From: Erythrobacter fulvus
GTDB taxonomy: Bacteria > Pseudomonadota > Alphaproteobacteria > Sphingomonadales > Sphingomonadaceae
Direction of reading: 5' to 3'
Length of the DNA stretch: 64,000 nt
Assembly (NCBI RefSeq): GCF_028595285.1
Contig: NZ_JAQQXQ010000002.1
Location: 248,001-312,000 of the forward strand
Position numbers and translations under genes: made by a program. The stretch's first letter is position 1; each line of letters starts with the position of its first letter. Positions 32,546-40,528 of the stretch are shown here, in pieces. A model generated the notes under the pieces. That model made no database searches and was not told the origin of the DNA. It saw only the letters and a program-made list of their open reading frames with translations.

Positions 32546-32782
32546 ATGGCATCCGAAATCCGCATCCCCAAGCTCGGCATGAGCGCGGTTGAAATGACCC
32601 TCGTTGAATGGATGTTCGGCGATGGCGAGCGCGTCGAGAAGGGCGAGGTGATCTACACCGTCGAAACCGACAAGAGCACCACCGAGATCGAGGCCCAGAC
32701 CAGCGGGATTATCCACCCGACGGGTGAGGAAGGCGCGGTCTACAAGGTTGGCGATCTGATCGGCACGATCGACGAGGGGTAG
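32546..32782 (+). CDS. Free-standing lipoyl (biotinyl) domain protein
   Basis: 78 residues, the length of a single lipoyl domain. The attachment hairpin VETDKSTTEIEAQTSG holds the Lys that takes lipoate, and the IRIPKLGMSAVEM strand opens the fold. A complete E2 would carry two more domains (subunit-binding and acyltransferase, about 300 residues) and these are absent. The start codon immediately follows the E1 beta stop codon. Either a separate acyltransferase elsewhere completes the complex or this carrier works alone, as H protein does in glycine cleavage. Confidence 0.9.
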   Translation: MASEIRIPKLGMSAVEMTLVEWMFGDGERVEKGEVIYTVETDKSTTEIEAQTSGIIHPTGEEGAVYKVGDLIGTIDEG

Positions 32783-32787
32783 GGCAC

Positions 32788-33174
32788 TTGGCCAGCCCCA
32801 GAGAGATGCTCGCGGCGGTCTATGCCACCGCCGGCACCCGCGACTGGGACGCGGTCGAGGCGCTCATCCATCCGGATTTCGTCCTCTACGAGGCGAACTC
32901 GCTGCCGTTCGCGGGTGAGTGGCGCGGCAAGGATGCGCTGCAACGCTGCGCCGCTGCCATGTATGGCACCTGGGCCGATACCAAGCTCGAAATGCTCGAT
33001 TGCACCGGTGGCGACACATGGGCTGTGATGGTAATTCGCCTCACCATGCACCCCAAGGATGGTTCTGCGCCCTTCACCCAGACGATCTGCGAGGCCGGGT
33101 GTTTCGAGGACGGCCTGCTGAAGGAACTGCGGATCCACTATTTCGACGCGGCAGAGGTCGCGGCGCGCGCCTGA
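32788..33174 (+). CDS. SnoaL-like (NTF2-fold) protein
   Basis: 128 residues from TTG 32788. The pattern of a helical start (PREMLAAVYATAGTRDWDAV), ALIHPDFVLYEANSLPFAGE, WRGKDALQRCAAAMYGTW and a final strand RIHYFDAAEVAA is that of the SnoaL/NTF2 fold, which includes cyclases and isomerases. Specific catalytic residues cannot be assigned. It lies 5 bp after the lipoyl gene, within the same operon. Confidence 0.75.
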   Translation: MASPREMLAAVYATAGTRDWDAVEALIHPDFVLYEANSLPFAGEWRGKDALQRCAAAMYGTWADTKLEMLDCTGGDTWAVMVIRLTMHPKDGSAPFTQTICEAGCFEDGLLKELRIHYFDAAEVAARA

Positions 33175-33190
33175 TCATAAGGAGTTTCCG

Positions 33191-34114
33191 GTGACCATCA
33201 GCAAAGTCTGCGTCCTTGGCGCGCCTGCCGACCAGGGGCAGCCGCTGGTGGCGGAACTTCTCGCCCACGGTTTTCGGGTCACCGCCGGGGTGCGCCGCGC
33301 CGATGCGATGGCGGGCACGCCTTTCCCCGATCTGCCCACCGTCCACGCCGACATCACCGATGCCGACGCCATGGCAAGCGCCTTTGCCGGTCAGGACGCC
33401 GCCGCCTTCCATCTGCCGTTCGAGTTCGACCGCGCCAGGGCCGCCCATTTCGGCCAGCAGATTGCCGAAGGTGCGCGGCGCGCGGGGCTGAAGAAGATCA
33501 TCTTCAACACCGCCTGTTATGTCGCCGATCACGATCTTGACCTGTCGGCACATGACGGGCGGCGCGATATCGAGCGCGCACTGGAGGAAACGGGCATCCC
33601 TTGCGTGTTCATCGAACCGACCGTGTTCATGGACAACCAGTACCGCATCTGGACGCGCCCGCTGATCATGCGCGAAGGCATCTTCGCCTATCCGGCCAAG
33701 CCCGATCTGCTTATCAACTGGGTGTGCCTTGAAGATGTGGCGCAGGCGATGCGCCGCGCACTCCAGACCGATGCTGCCGATGGCCAGCACGTGCCGCTCG
33801 GCGGGCCGGAGGCGCTGACGGGGGACGAGGTCGCCGCCAATCTGTCGGAAGCGATCGGTCGGCCCGTCCGGTTCCAGAGCCTTGCCCCGGAAGAATTTGC
33901 CGCGCGCATGAGCGAGCTGGTCACCGGTTCGCGCGAGGTTACCCCGCTCAGCATCTATGACGGGATGGCGAAGTTCTACGCCTTCTACAATTCGCAGGCC
34001 CGATCACCGCTGGTGGTCGATCCGAAGCAAGCGCACGACCTGCTCGGAATGGAGCCGACGCGCCACCTCGACTGGGCGAAATCGAAGGACTGGAGCGCGG
34101 GGCTGCTGGGCTGA
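33191..34114 (+). CDS. NmrA-like NAD(P)-binding protein
   Basis: 307 residues from GTG 33191 with AAGGAG just upstream. The Rossmann start VCVLGAPADQGQPLVAELL departs slightly from GxxGxxG. IIFNTACYVAD and VFIEPTVFMDN are typical of the extended-SDR NmrA group, whose members act as reductases or redox sensors. Its stop codon abuts the convergent gene's stop in the shared sequence TGATCA. Confidence 0.8.
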   Translation: MTISKVCVLGAPADQGQPLVAELLAHGFRVTAGVRRADAMAGTPFPDLPTVHADITDADAMASAFAGQDAAAFHLPFEFDRARAAHFGQQIAEGARRAGLKKIIFNTACYVADHDLDLSAHDGRRDIERALEETGIPCVFIEPTVFMDNQYRIWTRPLIMREGIFAYPAKPDLLINWVCLEDVAQAMRRALQTDAADGQHVPLGGPEALTGDEVAANLSEAIGRPVRFQSLAPEEFAARMSELVTGSREVTPLSIYDGMAKFYAFYNSQARSPLVVDPKQAHDLLGMEPTRHLDWAKSKDWSAGLLG

Positions 34115-34912
34115 TCAGGCGCGAGGATCCAGCCATTTGCGGCTGGTGCGTGCCACTTCGCGGGCACGCTCAATCAGATCGGGGAAGGCGTCCCGCAAGG
34201 CTTCGGAGCGTTCTTCCACCGCCATCGGCAAGTGATCGGGCAGGGCATCGACCATCGCGGCCAGCTCCAGCCTGCCCTGACCCAACGGCATCCGGCGGTT
34301 GATCGCATCATCGATAATCGCGTCGAAATTGCTCGTATCCGGCCCCTCGGCAGGCGCATCGCAGGGCTGGCAATAGGACAGCCACTCGCGCGGGATTGCT
34401 GCCAGTTCCTCTGCCGTGCCGCCCGAACGCGCCCAGTGCAGCGTATCCACCAGCAGCGCCTTGGCCTCGCCTTCGACCGCCTCGAGGATGCTGCGCGCCA
34501 TGTGGATCGTCTTGACCTCGGTGAAGATGCCGAATTCGAGATTGATCCTGACCCCGGTGCCTTTCGCCCGGTCGACCATCGCCTGAAACTTGGCCGTAGT
34601 GGCCGCGATGTCGGGATCGCTCGAAACGCACAGCAGATTACGCGCACCCAGCTCGGCAGCGATATCGACAAGTTCGGTCAGCCACGGATCGGGCGGCCCG
34701 GGCATGATCCACGCGACCTCAAGATCGAGCAGTTGCACACCCGCATCGCGCGCCTGTTGCCGAATTGCGCGGGTCGTCGCGGGCGTCCACGTTTCGCGCT
34801 CGGCCCACATGCCGCCGAAGTCGAAATCGGACGCAGCGGCGGCTTCGATCAGTTGCGAGGGTGTGGCTTCAGGCATGATCCCGGCGGCAAGCGAGATCAG
34901 GCGGCGGGTCAT
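34115..34912 (-). CDS. Sugar phosphate isomerase/epimerase-like TIM barrel
   Basis: 265 residues of the xylose-isomerase-like superfamily. Metal-site positions are suggested by LDLEVAWIMPG, GVRINLEFGIFTEVKT, KALLVDTLHWARSGG and GQGRLELAAMVDAL, where Glu and Asp/His ligands recur in the family. Such proteins isomerise sugars, inositols or ring-opened acids. It overlaps the SDR gene upstream by 4 bp (ATGA). In a catabolic cluster it may act on a ring-cleavage product, but that is inference. Confidence 0.8.
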   Translation of the reverse strand: MTRRLISLAAGIMPEATPSQLIEAAAASDFDFGGMWAERETWTPATTRAIRQQARDAGVQLLDLEVAWIMPGPPDPWLTELVDIAAELGARNLLCVSSDPDIAATTAKFQAMVDRAKGTGVRINLEFGIFTEVKTIHMARSILEAVEGEAKALLVDTLHWARSGGTAEELAAIPREWLSYCQPCDAPAEGPDTSNFDAIIDDAINRRMPLGQGRLELAAMVDALPDHLPMAVEERSEALRDAFPDLIERAREVARTSRKWLDPRA

Positions 34913-35661
34913 AATGTCTGCCCGTCATCCAGCACGAAGTCTGCGCCGGTCACGAATTTCGCCGCGTCCGAGCATAGGAACAGGATCATTGCATCCAGCC
35001 CCTCCTCACCCATCAGGCGGCGTTTGGGAAAGCGCGCGATCTGCTTCTTGCCGGGTTCGGTATCGAACCATTCGTCATTGATCGCGGTGCGGATGTAGCC
35101 GGGCGAAACAGTGTTCACGTTGATCCCCGCACGCGCCCATTCGCGCGCCAGCGTACGCCCCGCCTGCACCACGCCCGCCTTGGAAGCGGCATAGGCGACG
35201 AGGCCGGGTGAAGGTTCGAAAGCGGTGATCGAGGCGATCATGACGATCCGCCCCTTCGTAATGCCGTGCGCCATCATCCGCCTGGCACCCTCGCGCGCGG
35301 TCAGGATCGCGCCCTTGAGATTGATTGCCAGCGTCGCCGCGATTTCTTCTTCGGAAATGGTGGTCGCCATGCCTGCGCCGTCTACGCCCGCATTGGCGAT
35401 GACCGTGTCCACCGGCCCGAAAGCGGCTTCGGCGGCATCGAAGCCGGCAATAATGTCGGCCTCGCGTGCGACGTCCATCTGCACCGCAGCGGCTTGCGCC
35501 CCGATCTGGTCGGCCAGCGCCTCAAGCCGTTCCTTGCGCCGCGCGCCGAGTGCAACGCGCGCGCCGCTGGCGGCAAGGATGCGCCCGAAGCGCGTGCCAA
35601 GGCCCGAAGACGCGCCGGTGACGAGCGCGGTGCGCCCCGTGAGTTCGAAGGAAAAGCCCAT
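34909..35661 (-). CDS. SDR family oxidoreductase
   Basis: 250 residues with the full SDR set: TGASSGLGTRFG cofactor loop, NAGVDG, catalytic Ser in MIASITA, YAASK with Tyr and Lys, and SPGYIRT after it. The C-terminal GADFVLDDGQTL is typical. It probably oxidises or reduces an alcohol or ketone of the pathway. Its gene starts 5 bp after the Rieske oxygenase stop, so both are in one minus-strand operon. Confidence 0.92.
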   Translation of the reverse strand: MGFSFELTGRTALVTGASSGLGTRFGRILAASGARVALGARRKERLEALADQIGAQAAAVQMDVAREADIIAGFDAAEAAFGPVDTVIANAGVDGAGMATTISEEEIAATLAINLKGAILTAREGARRMMAHGITKGRIVMIASITAFEPSPGLVAYAASKAGVVQAGRTLAREWARAGINVNTVSPGYIRTAINDEWFDTEPGKKQIARFPKRRLMGEEGLDAMILFLCSDAAKFVTGADFVLDDGQTL

Positions 35662-35666
35662 GACGC

Positions 35667-37091
35667 TTACTTAGTCGCGGGCAGTTCCCCGTCGATATAT
35701 TTCTTCAGCGTGGTCTGGAAGTGGCGCACCCGGCTGTCCTGATAATGGCCGAGCTCCATCATGCCTTCCTTCATCGCCTTCATGCCTTCCTGCACATAGG
35801 GCAGGTTGGCCATGTCCTGATCGAACACGTTGGCGAGCCCGGCCCCCATGACGTCGGTGGCCCAGGCGAAAGGTTCGTCGTCGGGAATCCGCGTCATCGC
35901 CACCGATCGCGGCCGCGGTTCGCCCTTGGGGGTGGGGAACAACAGGCGGATTTCCATGGTGCACCAGTCGGGCGTGTCGCCGGGCAGCCAGCGGTACACC
36001 AGTGTCGGCAGGAAGCCGATCCACGGCGAGAAATTGGGGAAGATGTTATAGGTGAAATTGTCGAGGATCTCGGTGTCCGAGGCGTCCGAGTAATCATAGC
36101 CATATTGCTCGGCAAAACCCTTGCGGCCCGCATCGGCGAGGATCTTGCGTGCGCCCAGCGGATCGTCGGCGACATATTCCTCGGTCGTGCCGCTGGCGTT
36201 GAAGCGCCGGTTGGTGCTGGCATCGCTGCCGCCGGAGAACTCGTTCATCTTCTCCAGCACATAATCGGAATTCTTGCCCTTGATGTGCGGGCTGAGCACG
36301 CCCGACGGCGTGATCGCGCGGTTGAAGTGATCGCCGATCAGATCATACCGCGTGTTGGCATCGCCGAGGAAAGCGAGCAGCTGCGGGTGGGTGGTGATCG
36401 AGTGCCAGGCCTCCATGAAAGCCTCGGCGGTCGCCTTCCAGTTGGCCGGAATGCGCTTGTGCACCCACATGCCGGTGTAGCGGTTTTCGAAGTCATACCG
36501 CTCGTAATGCGAGGCCGCCGGGCCGAGCCAGGTCTTGAAATCGGGCAGATCGTGGTTCTCGGTGATCATCACGAAGCCTTGCCACAGCTCGACGCGGGCT
36601 TCGGGCAGCGACAGGTCCTTGCCTTCGAGATGCTTGAAGTCCCACGAACAGGGGATTTCCTTCAATGAACCGTCATTGCGCCAAGTGAAGCCGTGGAACG
36701 GGCAGCGCAGCTGCACCGAATTGCCGCTTTCGGTGCGCAGCTTGCGACCGCGGTGAAGGCACGCATTGTAGAACGCCTTTACGCTGCCGTCCTTCTGGCG
36801 CAGCAACAGGAAGCTTTTGCCGGCGATATCGAACACGACGGAATCGCCCGGATCGGGCATCTCGTCCTCGCGCGCGGCGAAGAGCCACACGTTGGGCCAC
36901 ATCTTTTCGCGTTCGAGACGGGCGAATTCTTCCGAGATATAGGGCGCGACCGAAAGCGGCTCGTCACCCATTTCGATGGTGGTTTCCTCGAACAGGTAAT
37001 CGGGCGGGCGGCGGGTGTCGCCATTGAGCATGTCGGTATAGCTGATTCCCGGGCAGCGATCGCCGCGGGCAATATCCTTGATCTCGTTCAT
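35667..37091 (-). CDS. Rieske-type ring-hydroxylating oxygenase, large subunit
   Basis: 474 residues. Uses a Rieske [2Fe-2S] centre and a mononuclear iron to hydroxylate an aromatic or cyclic substrate. The Rieske ligands are Cys111, His113, Cys130 and His133 in NACLHRGRKL and RCPFHGFTW. The iron site fits EAFMEAWHSITTHP with two His, and an Asp within ILDNFTYNIFPNF. Ferredoxin and reductase partners are not in this window. ATG 37091 gives the usual family start; the divergent VOC gene begins 121 bp away. Confidence 0.9.
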   Translation of the reverse strand: MNEIKDIARGDRCPGISYTDMLNGDTRRPPDYLFEETTIEMGDEPLSVAPYISEEFARLEREKMWPNVWLFAAREDEMPDPGDSVVFDIAGKSFLLLRQKDGSVKAFYNACLHRGRKLRTESGNSVQLRCPFHGFTWRNDGSLKEIPCSWDFKHLEGKDLSLPEARVELWQGFVMITENHDLPDFKTWLGPAASHYERYDFENRYTGMWVHKRIPANWKATAEAFMEAWHSITTHPQLLAFLGDANTRYDLIGDHFNRAITPSGVLSPHIKGKNSDYVLEKMNEFSGGSDASTNRRFNASGTTEEYVADDPLGARKILADAGRKGFAEQYGYDYSDASDTEILDNFTYNIFPNFSPWIGFLPTLVYRWLPGDTPDWCTMEIRLLFPTPKGEPRPRSVAMTRIPDDEPFAWATDVMGAGLANVFDQDMANLPYVQEGMKAMKEGMMELGHYQDSRVRHFQTTLKKYIDGELPATK

Positions 37092-37212
37092 CGGCCTAAA
37101 GCGTCCTTTCGGGGGTGTCCCCGTCCCTCGTCCTCGCACTTTGTGCAGTGTCTTGCGGGGAGAATATCACACAGCTTGGACGCATGGTCACCCTAGCGGA
37201 TTGGAGAGGAAC

Positions 37213-37749
37213 ATGGCGTTAGGCGGAAAAATCGCGGCCCTGGGCGAGGTAATGCAGCTGGCCTTCGTGCCGGAGGACTTCGATGCCGCGGTGAAGCACT
37301 GGACCGAAGTTATGGGGGTCGGCCCCTTCTACATCATCGAGGGTATCCACCTCGACGGCATGAAGTATCGCGGCGAACCTACCGATGCCGTGTTCGATCT
37401 CGCGCTGGCATATTGGGGAGATCTGCAGATCGAGCTGATCCGCCCGCGTGACAATCACCCTTCGGTCTACACCGGGGAATACGGGGCGACCGGCAACGGG
37501 CTGCACCACGTCTGCATCCTTGTCGACGATATGGATCACGCGCGTGCCGTGTGCGAGGCGGAAGGCGCCGAGATCATGATCGAGGGCACCTTCGGCACCA
37601 GCAAGGCGATCTATGTCGATGCCGGCGGCGGACCCGGAACACTGGTGGAGATTCTCCAGCAGGCCAAGGACGGGCCGGACCTGTTCGGAATGATCAAGGC
37701 CGCAGGGATCGGCTGGGACGGCTCGGAGCCGTTGAGAAAGCTGGGATAA
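37213..37749 (+). CDS. VOC (glyoxalase/dioxygenase) superfamily protein
   Basis: 178 residues from ATG 37213 with GGAGAGGA upstream. Paired beta-alpha-beta-beta-beta units are visible, with MQLAFVPEDFDAAVKHW at the start and GLHHVCILVDDMDHAR later. Candidate metal ligands are His in GLHHV and Glu in LVEILQQ. This group includes methylmalonyl-CoA epimerases and ring-cleavage dioxygenases; it cannot be resolved further. Confidence 0.82.
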   Translation: MALGGKIAALGEVMQLAFVPEDFDAAVKHWTEVMGVGPFYIIEGIHLDGMKYRGEPTDAVFDLALAYWGDLQIELIRPRDNHPSVYTGEYGATGNGLHHVCILVDDMDHARAVCEAEGAEIMIEGTFGTSKAIYVDAGGGPGTLVEILQQAKDGPDLFGMIKAAGIGWDGSEPLRKLG

Positions 37750-37796
37750 TCGGCTTCGTCATTGTGAGCAGCAGTGCCGACGAAAAGGGCTGCATC

Positions 37797-37856
37797 GGGC
37801 CATAGGCCCGCAAGGGCGACCGCCCGCCCGCAGGCGCTCGATCCCATAGGGATCGA
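37797..37856. terminator. Two hairpins with ATA loops between convergent genes
   Basis: GGGCC-ATA-GGCCC (37797-37809) and TCGATCCC-ATA-GGGATCGA (37838-37856) lie between the VOC gene and the convergent LuxR gene and probably stop transcription from both sides. Confidence 0.6.
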
Positions 37857-37899
37857 AACGCGCCGAGGACGCACCCGCGGAGGCGGGCGCGCAAAACAA

Positions 37900-38709
37900 T
37901 CAATCGCTGGCCCCCAGATACCCCAGCTGCCCCGCCTTGAAGATCGTCTGCGCGCGGTTGACGCTGTCGAGCTTCTCGCCCGCGCGGTGTATGTGGTAGC
38001 GGATGGTGGCGTGCGACCGGTTGAGGATCATGCTGATCTCCTTGTCGGTCTTGCCGATCGCGGCCCAGCGCAGGCATTCGACCTCGCGCTTTGACAGCAC
38101 GCAGTCGGACGGGATGCGCCGCTTGGTGCGGTTGGCCTGGACATAACCCGCTACGAAACAGCGCGTCACCATTGCGAACAGCGCGCCATATTCGGCGAAT
38201 TCTGCTGTCAGGTCTTCCTTTTCGCGGTCCATGCTGATGAAGCTGGAGGCTGAGATCTGGCCGAACGGCAGATGCACCGGGATCACGATCGCCGCCTTGC
38301 ACAGAGCGCGCTTCTCGAAATCGGCAAGATCGATCTCGTCGAGATAGGAATTGCGCCAGCGTGTGTTGAAGCCGAGGCGGTTGACCCAGAAAGGCTCGCT
38401 TTCATAGCGGCAGGCGCGTGGCAGCGGCGAATGCAGCGCCAGCCGGTGATCCTCCCACCAGCGCGCGCCGTCGTCCAGCCACCGGAAAATGTCGGCGTTG
38501 AGGATCGTGCCGTCGGCATCGACCATCGGCTCCTTCGAGGAAATGTCGTCGCAAACCGCGATCTGCATGCCGCGTTCCTGCGCGATTCGTGCAAGGTTCA
38601 CCGCTGCATCGTGAATGTCCTCGGGACAGGTGATTGTCACCGAATCGAGAAGTTGTTCCAGCGATTCACGACCTTGCGGTGTACGCAGCTCGACAACATT
38701 ATGGGCCAT
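37900..38709 (-). CDS. LuxR-family transcriptional regulator
   Basis: 269 residues. The C-terminal GerE-type helix-turn-helix is clear: LSKREVECLRWAAIGKTDKE, then ISMILNRSHATIRYHIHRAG. The N-terminal 190 residues resemble an autoinducer-binding-like sensor domain but lack obvious acyl-homoserine-lactone pocket hallmarks, so the ligand is more likely a pathway compound. No luxI gene is present. It is divergent from the acyl-CoA synthetase gene, with a palindrome between them. It probably controls the flanking catabolic genes. Confidence 0.87.
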   Translation of the reverse strand: MAHNVVELRTPQGRESLEQLLDSVTITCPEDIHDAAVNLARIAQERGMQIAVCDDISSKEPMVDADGTILNADIFRWLDDGARWWEDHRLALHSPLPRACRYESEPFWVNRLGFNTRWRNSYLDEIDLADFEKRALCKAAIVIPVHLPFGQISASSFISMDREKEDLTAEFAEYGALFAMVTRCFVAGYVQANRTKRRIPSDCVLSKREVECLRWAAIGKTDKEISMILNRSHATIRYHIHRAGEKLDSVNRAQTIFKAGQLGYLGASD

Positions 38710-38755
38710 TGTCAGCCTCGCTCCTCTCGTTTGTTCTCTCGAATCGGGACCCTAG

Positions 38756-38767
38756 CGCAATTTTGCG
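38756..38767. promoter_or_regulatory. Palindrome in the luxR/synthetase divergent promoter region
   Basis: CGCAA-TT-TTGCG lies about 46 bp from the LuxR start and 67 bp from the synthetase start, between the two divergent genes. It is a reasonable operator for the LuxR protein. Confidence 0.4.
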
Positions 38768-38834
38768 GAATGTCCTCTTCATTTACGTAGGGGAAACAAG
38801 CGGGCGCGGGGGCTAGCGAAAATGACAGAGGAGA

Positions 38835-40460
38835 ATGGCGGGCATGGGCTTTGCGGGCGCGAATTTCGGGTTGGTATTGAAGCGGCTGGCGCAGGCGATC
38901 CCGCCCGACCGGCCGGCGCTGGTGCACGGCAAGCGGATAGTGAGCTGGGGCGCCTTCGATGAACTGACCGACCGCATTGCCGCAGGCCTGCGCGCGCGCG
39001 GATTGCAGCCCGGAGACATTGCCGGACAGATGCTGCGCAACACCCCGGATTATATGCTGGCCTATTTCGGCTGCGTGAAGGCAGGGGTGGTGCCGGTCAA
39101 CGTCAATTACCACTACAAAGCCCGCGAGCTGGCCGACATCTTCACCCGTTTCGGCCTGAAGGCGCTGTTCACCGAGAGCGATTTTGCCGAAATCGCGCGT
39201 GACGCCATGCCCGAAGGTACCATGACGGTCGATGTGGGGAGCGATGCTTGGGCGGCATTGTGTGCCAGCGACCTGCCGGAAGATTTCGCGGTTCACGACG
39301 ATCCGCACGCACTGTTCCTCACCGCTACCGGCGGCACCACCGGGATGCCCAAGGCGGTGATGTGGCCGATGAACGAGGCATGGGGCGCGTTCAGCATCGG
39401 GGTTTGGCAGCAAGGGCCGGGCAATCCGCCCTTCGTCGCCTCATCGATCGACGAACAGACCGCGCGGGCGGCGGCGATCGGTACGGATCACCCCGCCAGC
39501 ACTTCGCCGCTGCTGCTGCTTTCGCCGCTGATGCACGGGGCGGGGCAGTTCACCGCAGTGATCCACCTGCTGAAGGGTGGCACGCTGGCGCTGCTGCCCG
39601 CGCCTAAATTCGACGCCGATGTCGCGCTGGACGAGGTGAAGCGGATTGGGGCGAAGGGCATCTTCATCGTCGGCGACGCCTTCGCGCTGCCGCTCGCCGA
39701 TCGCCTCGATGCGCGCGGGGATGGGGCGCAAGTGCTGGCCTCGCTGCGGTCGATCACGTCGTCAGGTGCGGTGTTCTCGCCCGCGCTCAAGCAGCGCCTG
39801 ATCGCGCACCATCCCTTGCTTATGATCATCGATGCGCTGGGTTCGTCGGAAAGCTCGGGTACGGGCATCGTTATCACCACCGCACAAGGCTCCACCGGAG
39901 GCGGCAAGTTCCAGCCCCTGCCGGGGCGCGAGACGAAGCTGTTCGACGAAAACCTCGATGAAATCCCCCCGGGCAGCGACGGCGTTGGGATCGTTGCGCG
40001 CACCGGGCCGCTGCCGCTGGGCTATCTCGGCGAGGACGAGAAGAACCGCCAGACTTTCCCCGAAATCGGGGGCAAGCGCTGGCTGATGACCGGCGACCGT
40101 GCGCGCTGGGCGGCGGATGGCAGCCTTGAATTCATCGGCCGCGACAACATGTGCATCAATACCGGCGGCGAAAAGGTTTTCCCCGAGGAGGTCGAGGCGG
40201 TGCTGCTTGAACATCCGGCGGTGAAGGATGTGCGGGTGGTGAGCCTTCCCGATCCGCGCTTCGGGCGGAAGGTTGTGGCGGTGGTCCAGCGCGAGGGTTC
40301 GGTTACCGAGCAGGATCTCGATGCCTGCGCCCGCGCGGGCCTTGCCGGTTACAAGATTCCGCGGCTTTACGTGTTCACCGATGGCTCGCTGCGGCTCAAC
40401 AACGGCAAGCCCGATTACAAGAGCGCACAGGCGCTGGCGGACACGGCGGCGGGCGAATAA
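38835..40460 (+). CDS. Acyl-CoA synthetase (AMP-forming)
   Basis: 541 residues. Activates a carboxylic acid as acyl-AMP and then acyl-CoA. The P-loop LTATGGTTGMPKAVMW, the DALGSSESSG stretch, LMTGDRARWAADGSLEFIGR and the C-terminal NNGKPDYKSAQ with the adenylation Lys are all present. The substrate is likely the entry acid of the nearby pathway. ATG 38844 has a better-spaced AGAGGAG and may be the true start. Confidence 0.92.
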   Translation: MAGMGFAGANFGLVLKRLAQAIPPDRPALVHGKRIVSWGAFDELTDRIAAGLRARGLQPGDIAGQMLRNTPDYMLAYFGCVKAGVVPVNVNYHYKARELADIFTRFGLKALFTESDFAEIARDAMPEGTMTVDVGSDAWAALCASDLPEDFAVHDDPHALFLTATGGTTGMPKAVMWPMNEAWGAFSIGVWQQGPGNPPFVASSIDEQTARAAAIGTDHPASTSPLLLLSPLMHGAGQFTAVIHLLKGGTLALLPAPKFDADVALDEVKRIGAKGIFIVGDAFALPLADRLDARGDGAQVLASLRSITSSGAVFSPALKQRLIAHHPLLMIIDALGSSESSGTGIVITTAQGSTGGGKFQPLPGRETKLFDENLDEIPPGSDGVGIVARTGPLPLGYLGEDEKNRQTFPEIGGKRWLMTGDRARWAADGSLEFIGRDNMCINTGGEKVFPEEVEAVLLEHPAVKDVRVVSLPDPRFGRKVVAVVQREGSVTEQDLDACARAGLAGYKIPRLYVFTDGSLRLNNGKPDYKSAQALADTAAGE

Positions 40461-40528
40461 TGTGCAGCGTGGCGCACGGGGCAGTTTCGATGTAACACCG
40501 CCCCAGGGGACCCACAGGGGCACAGGTG

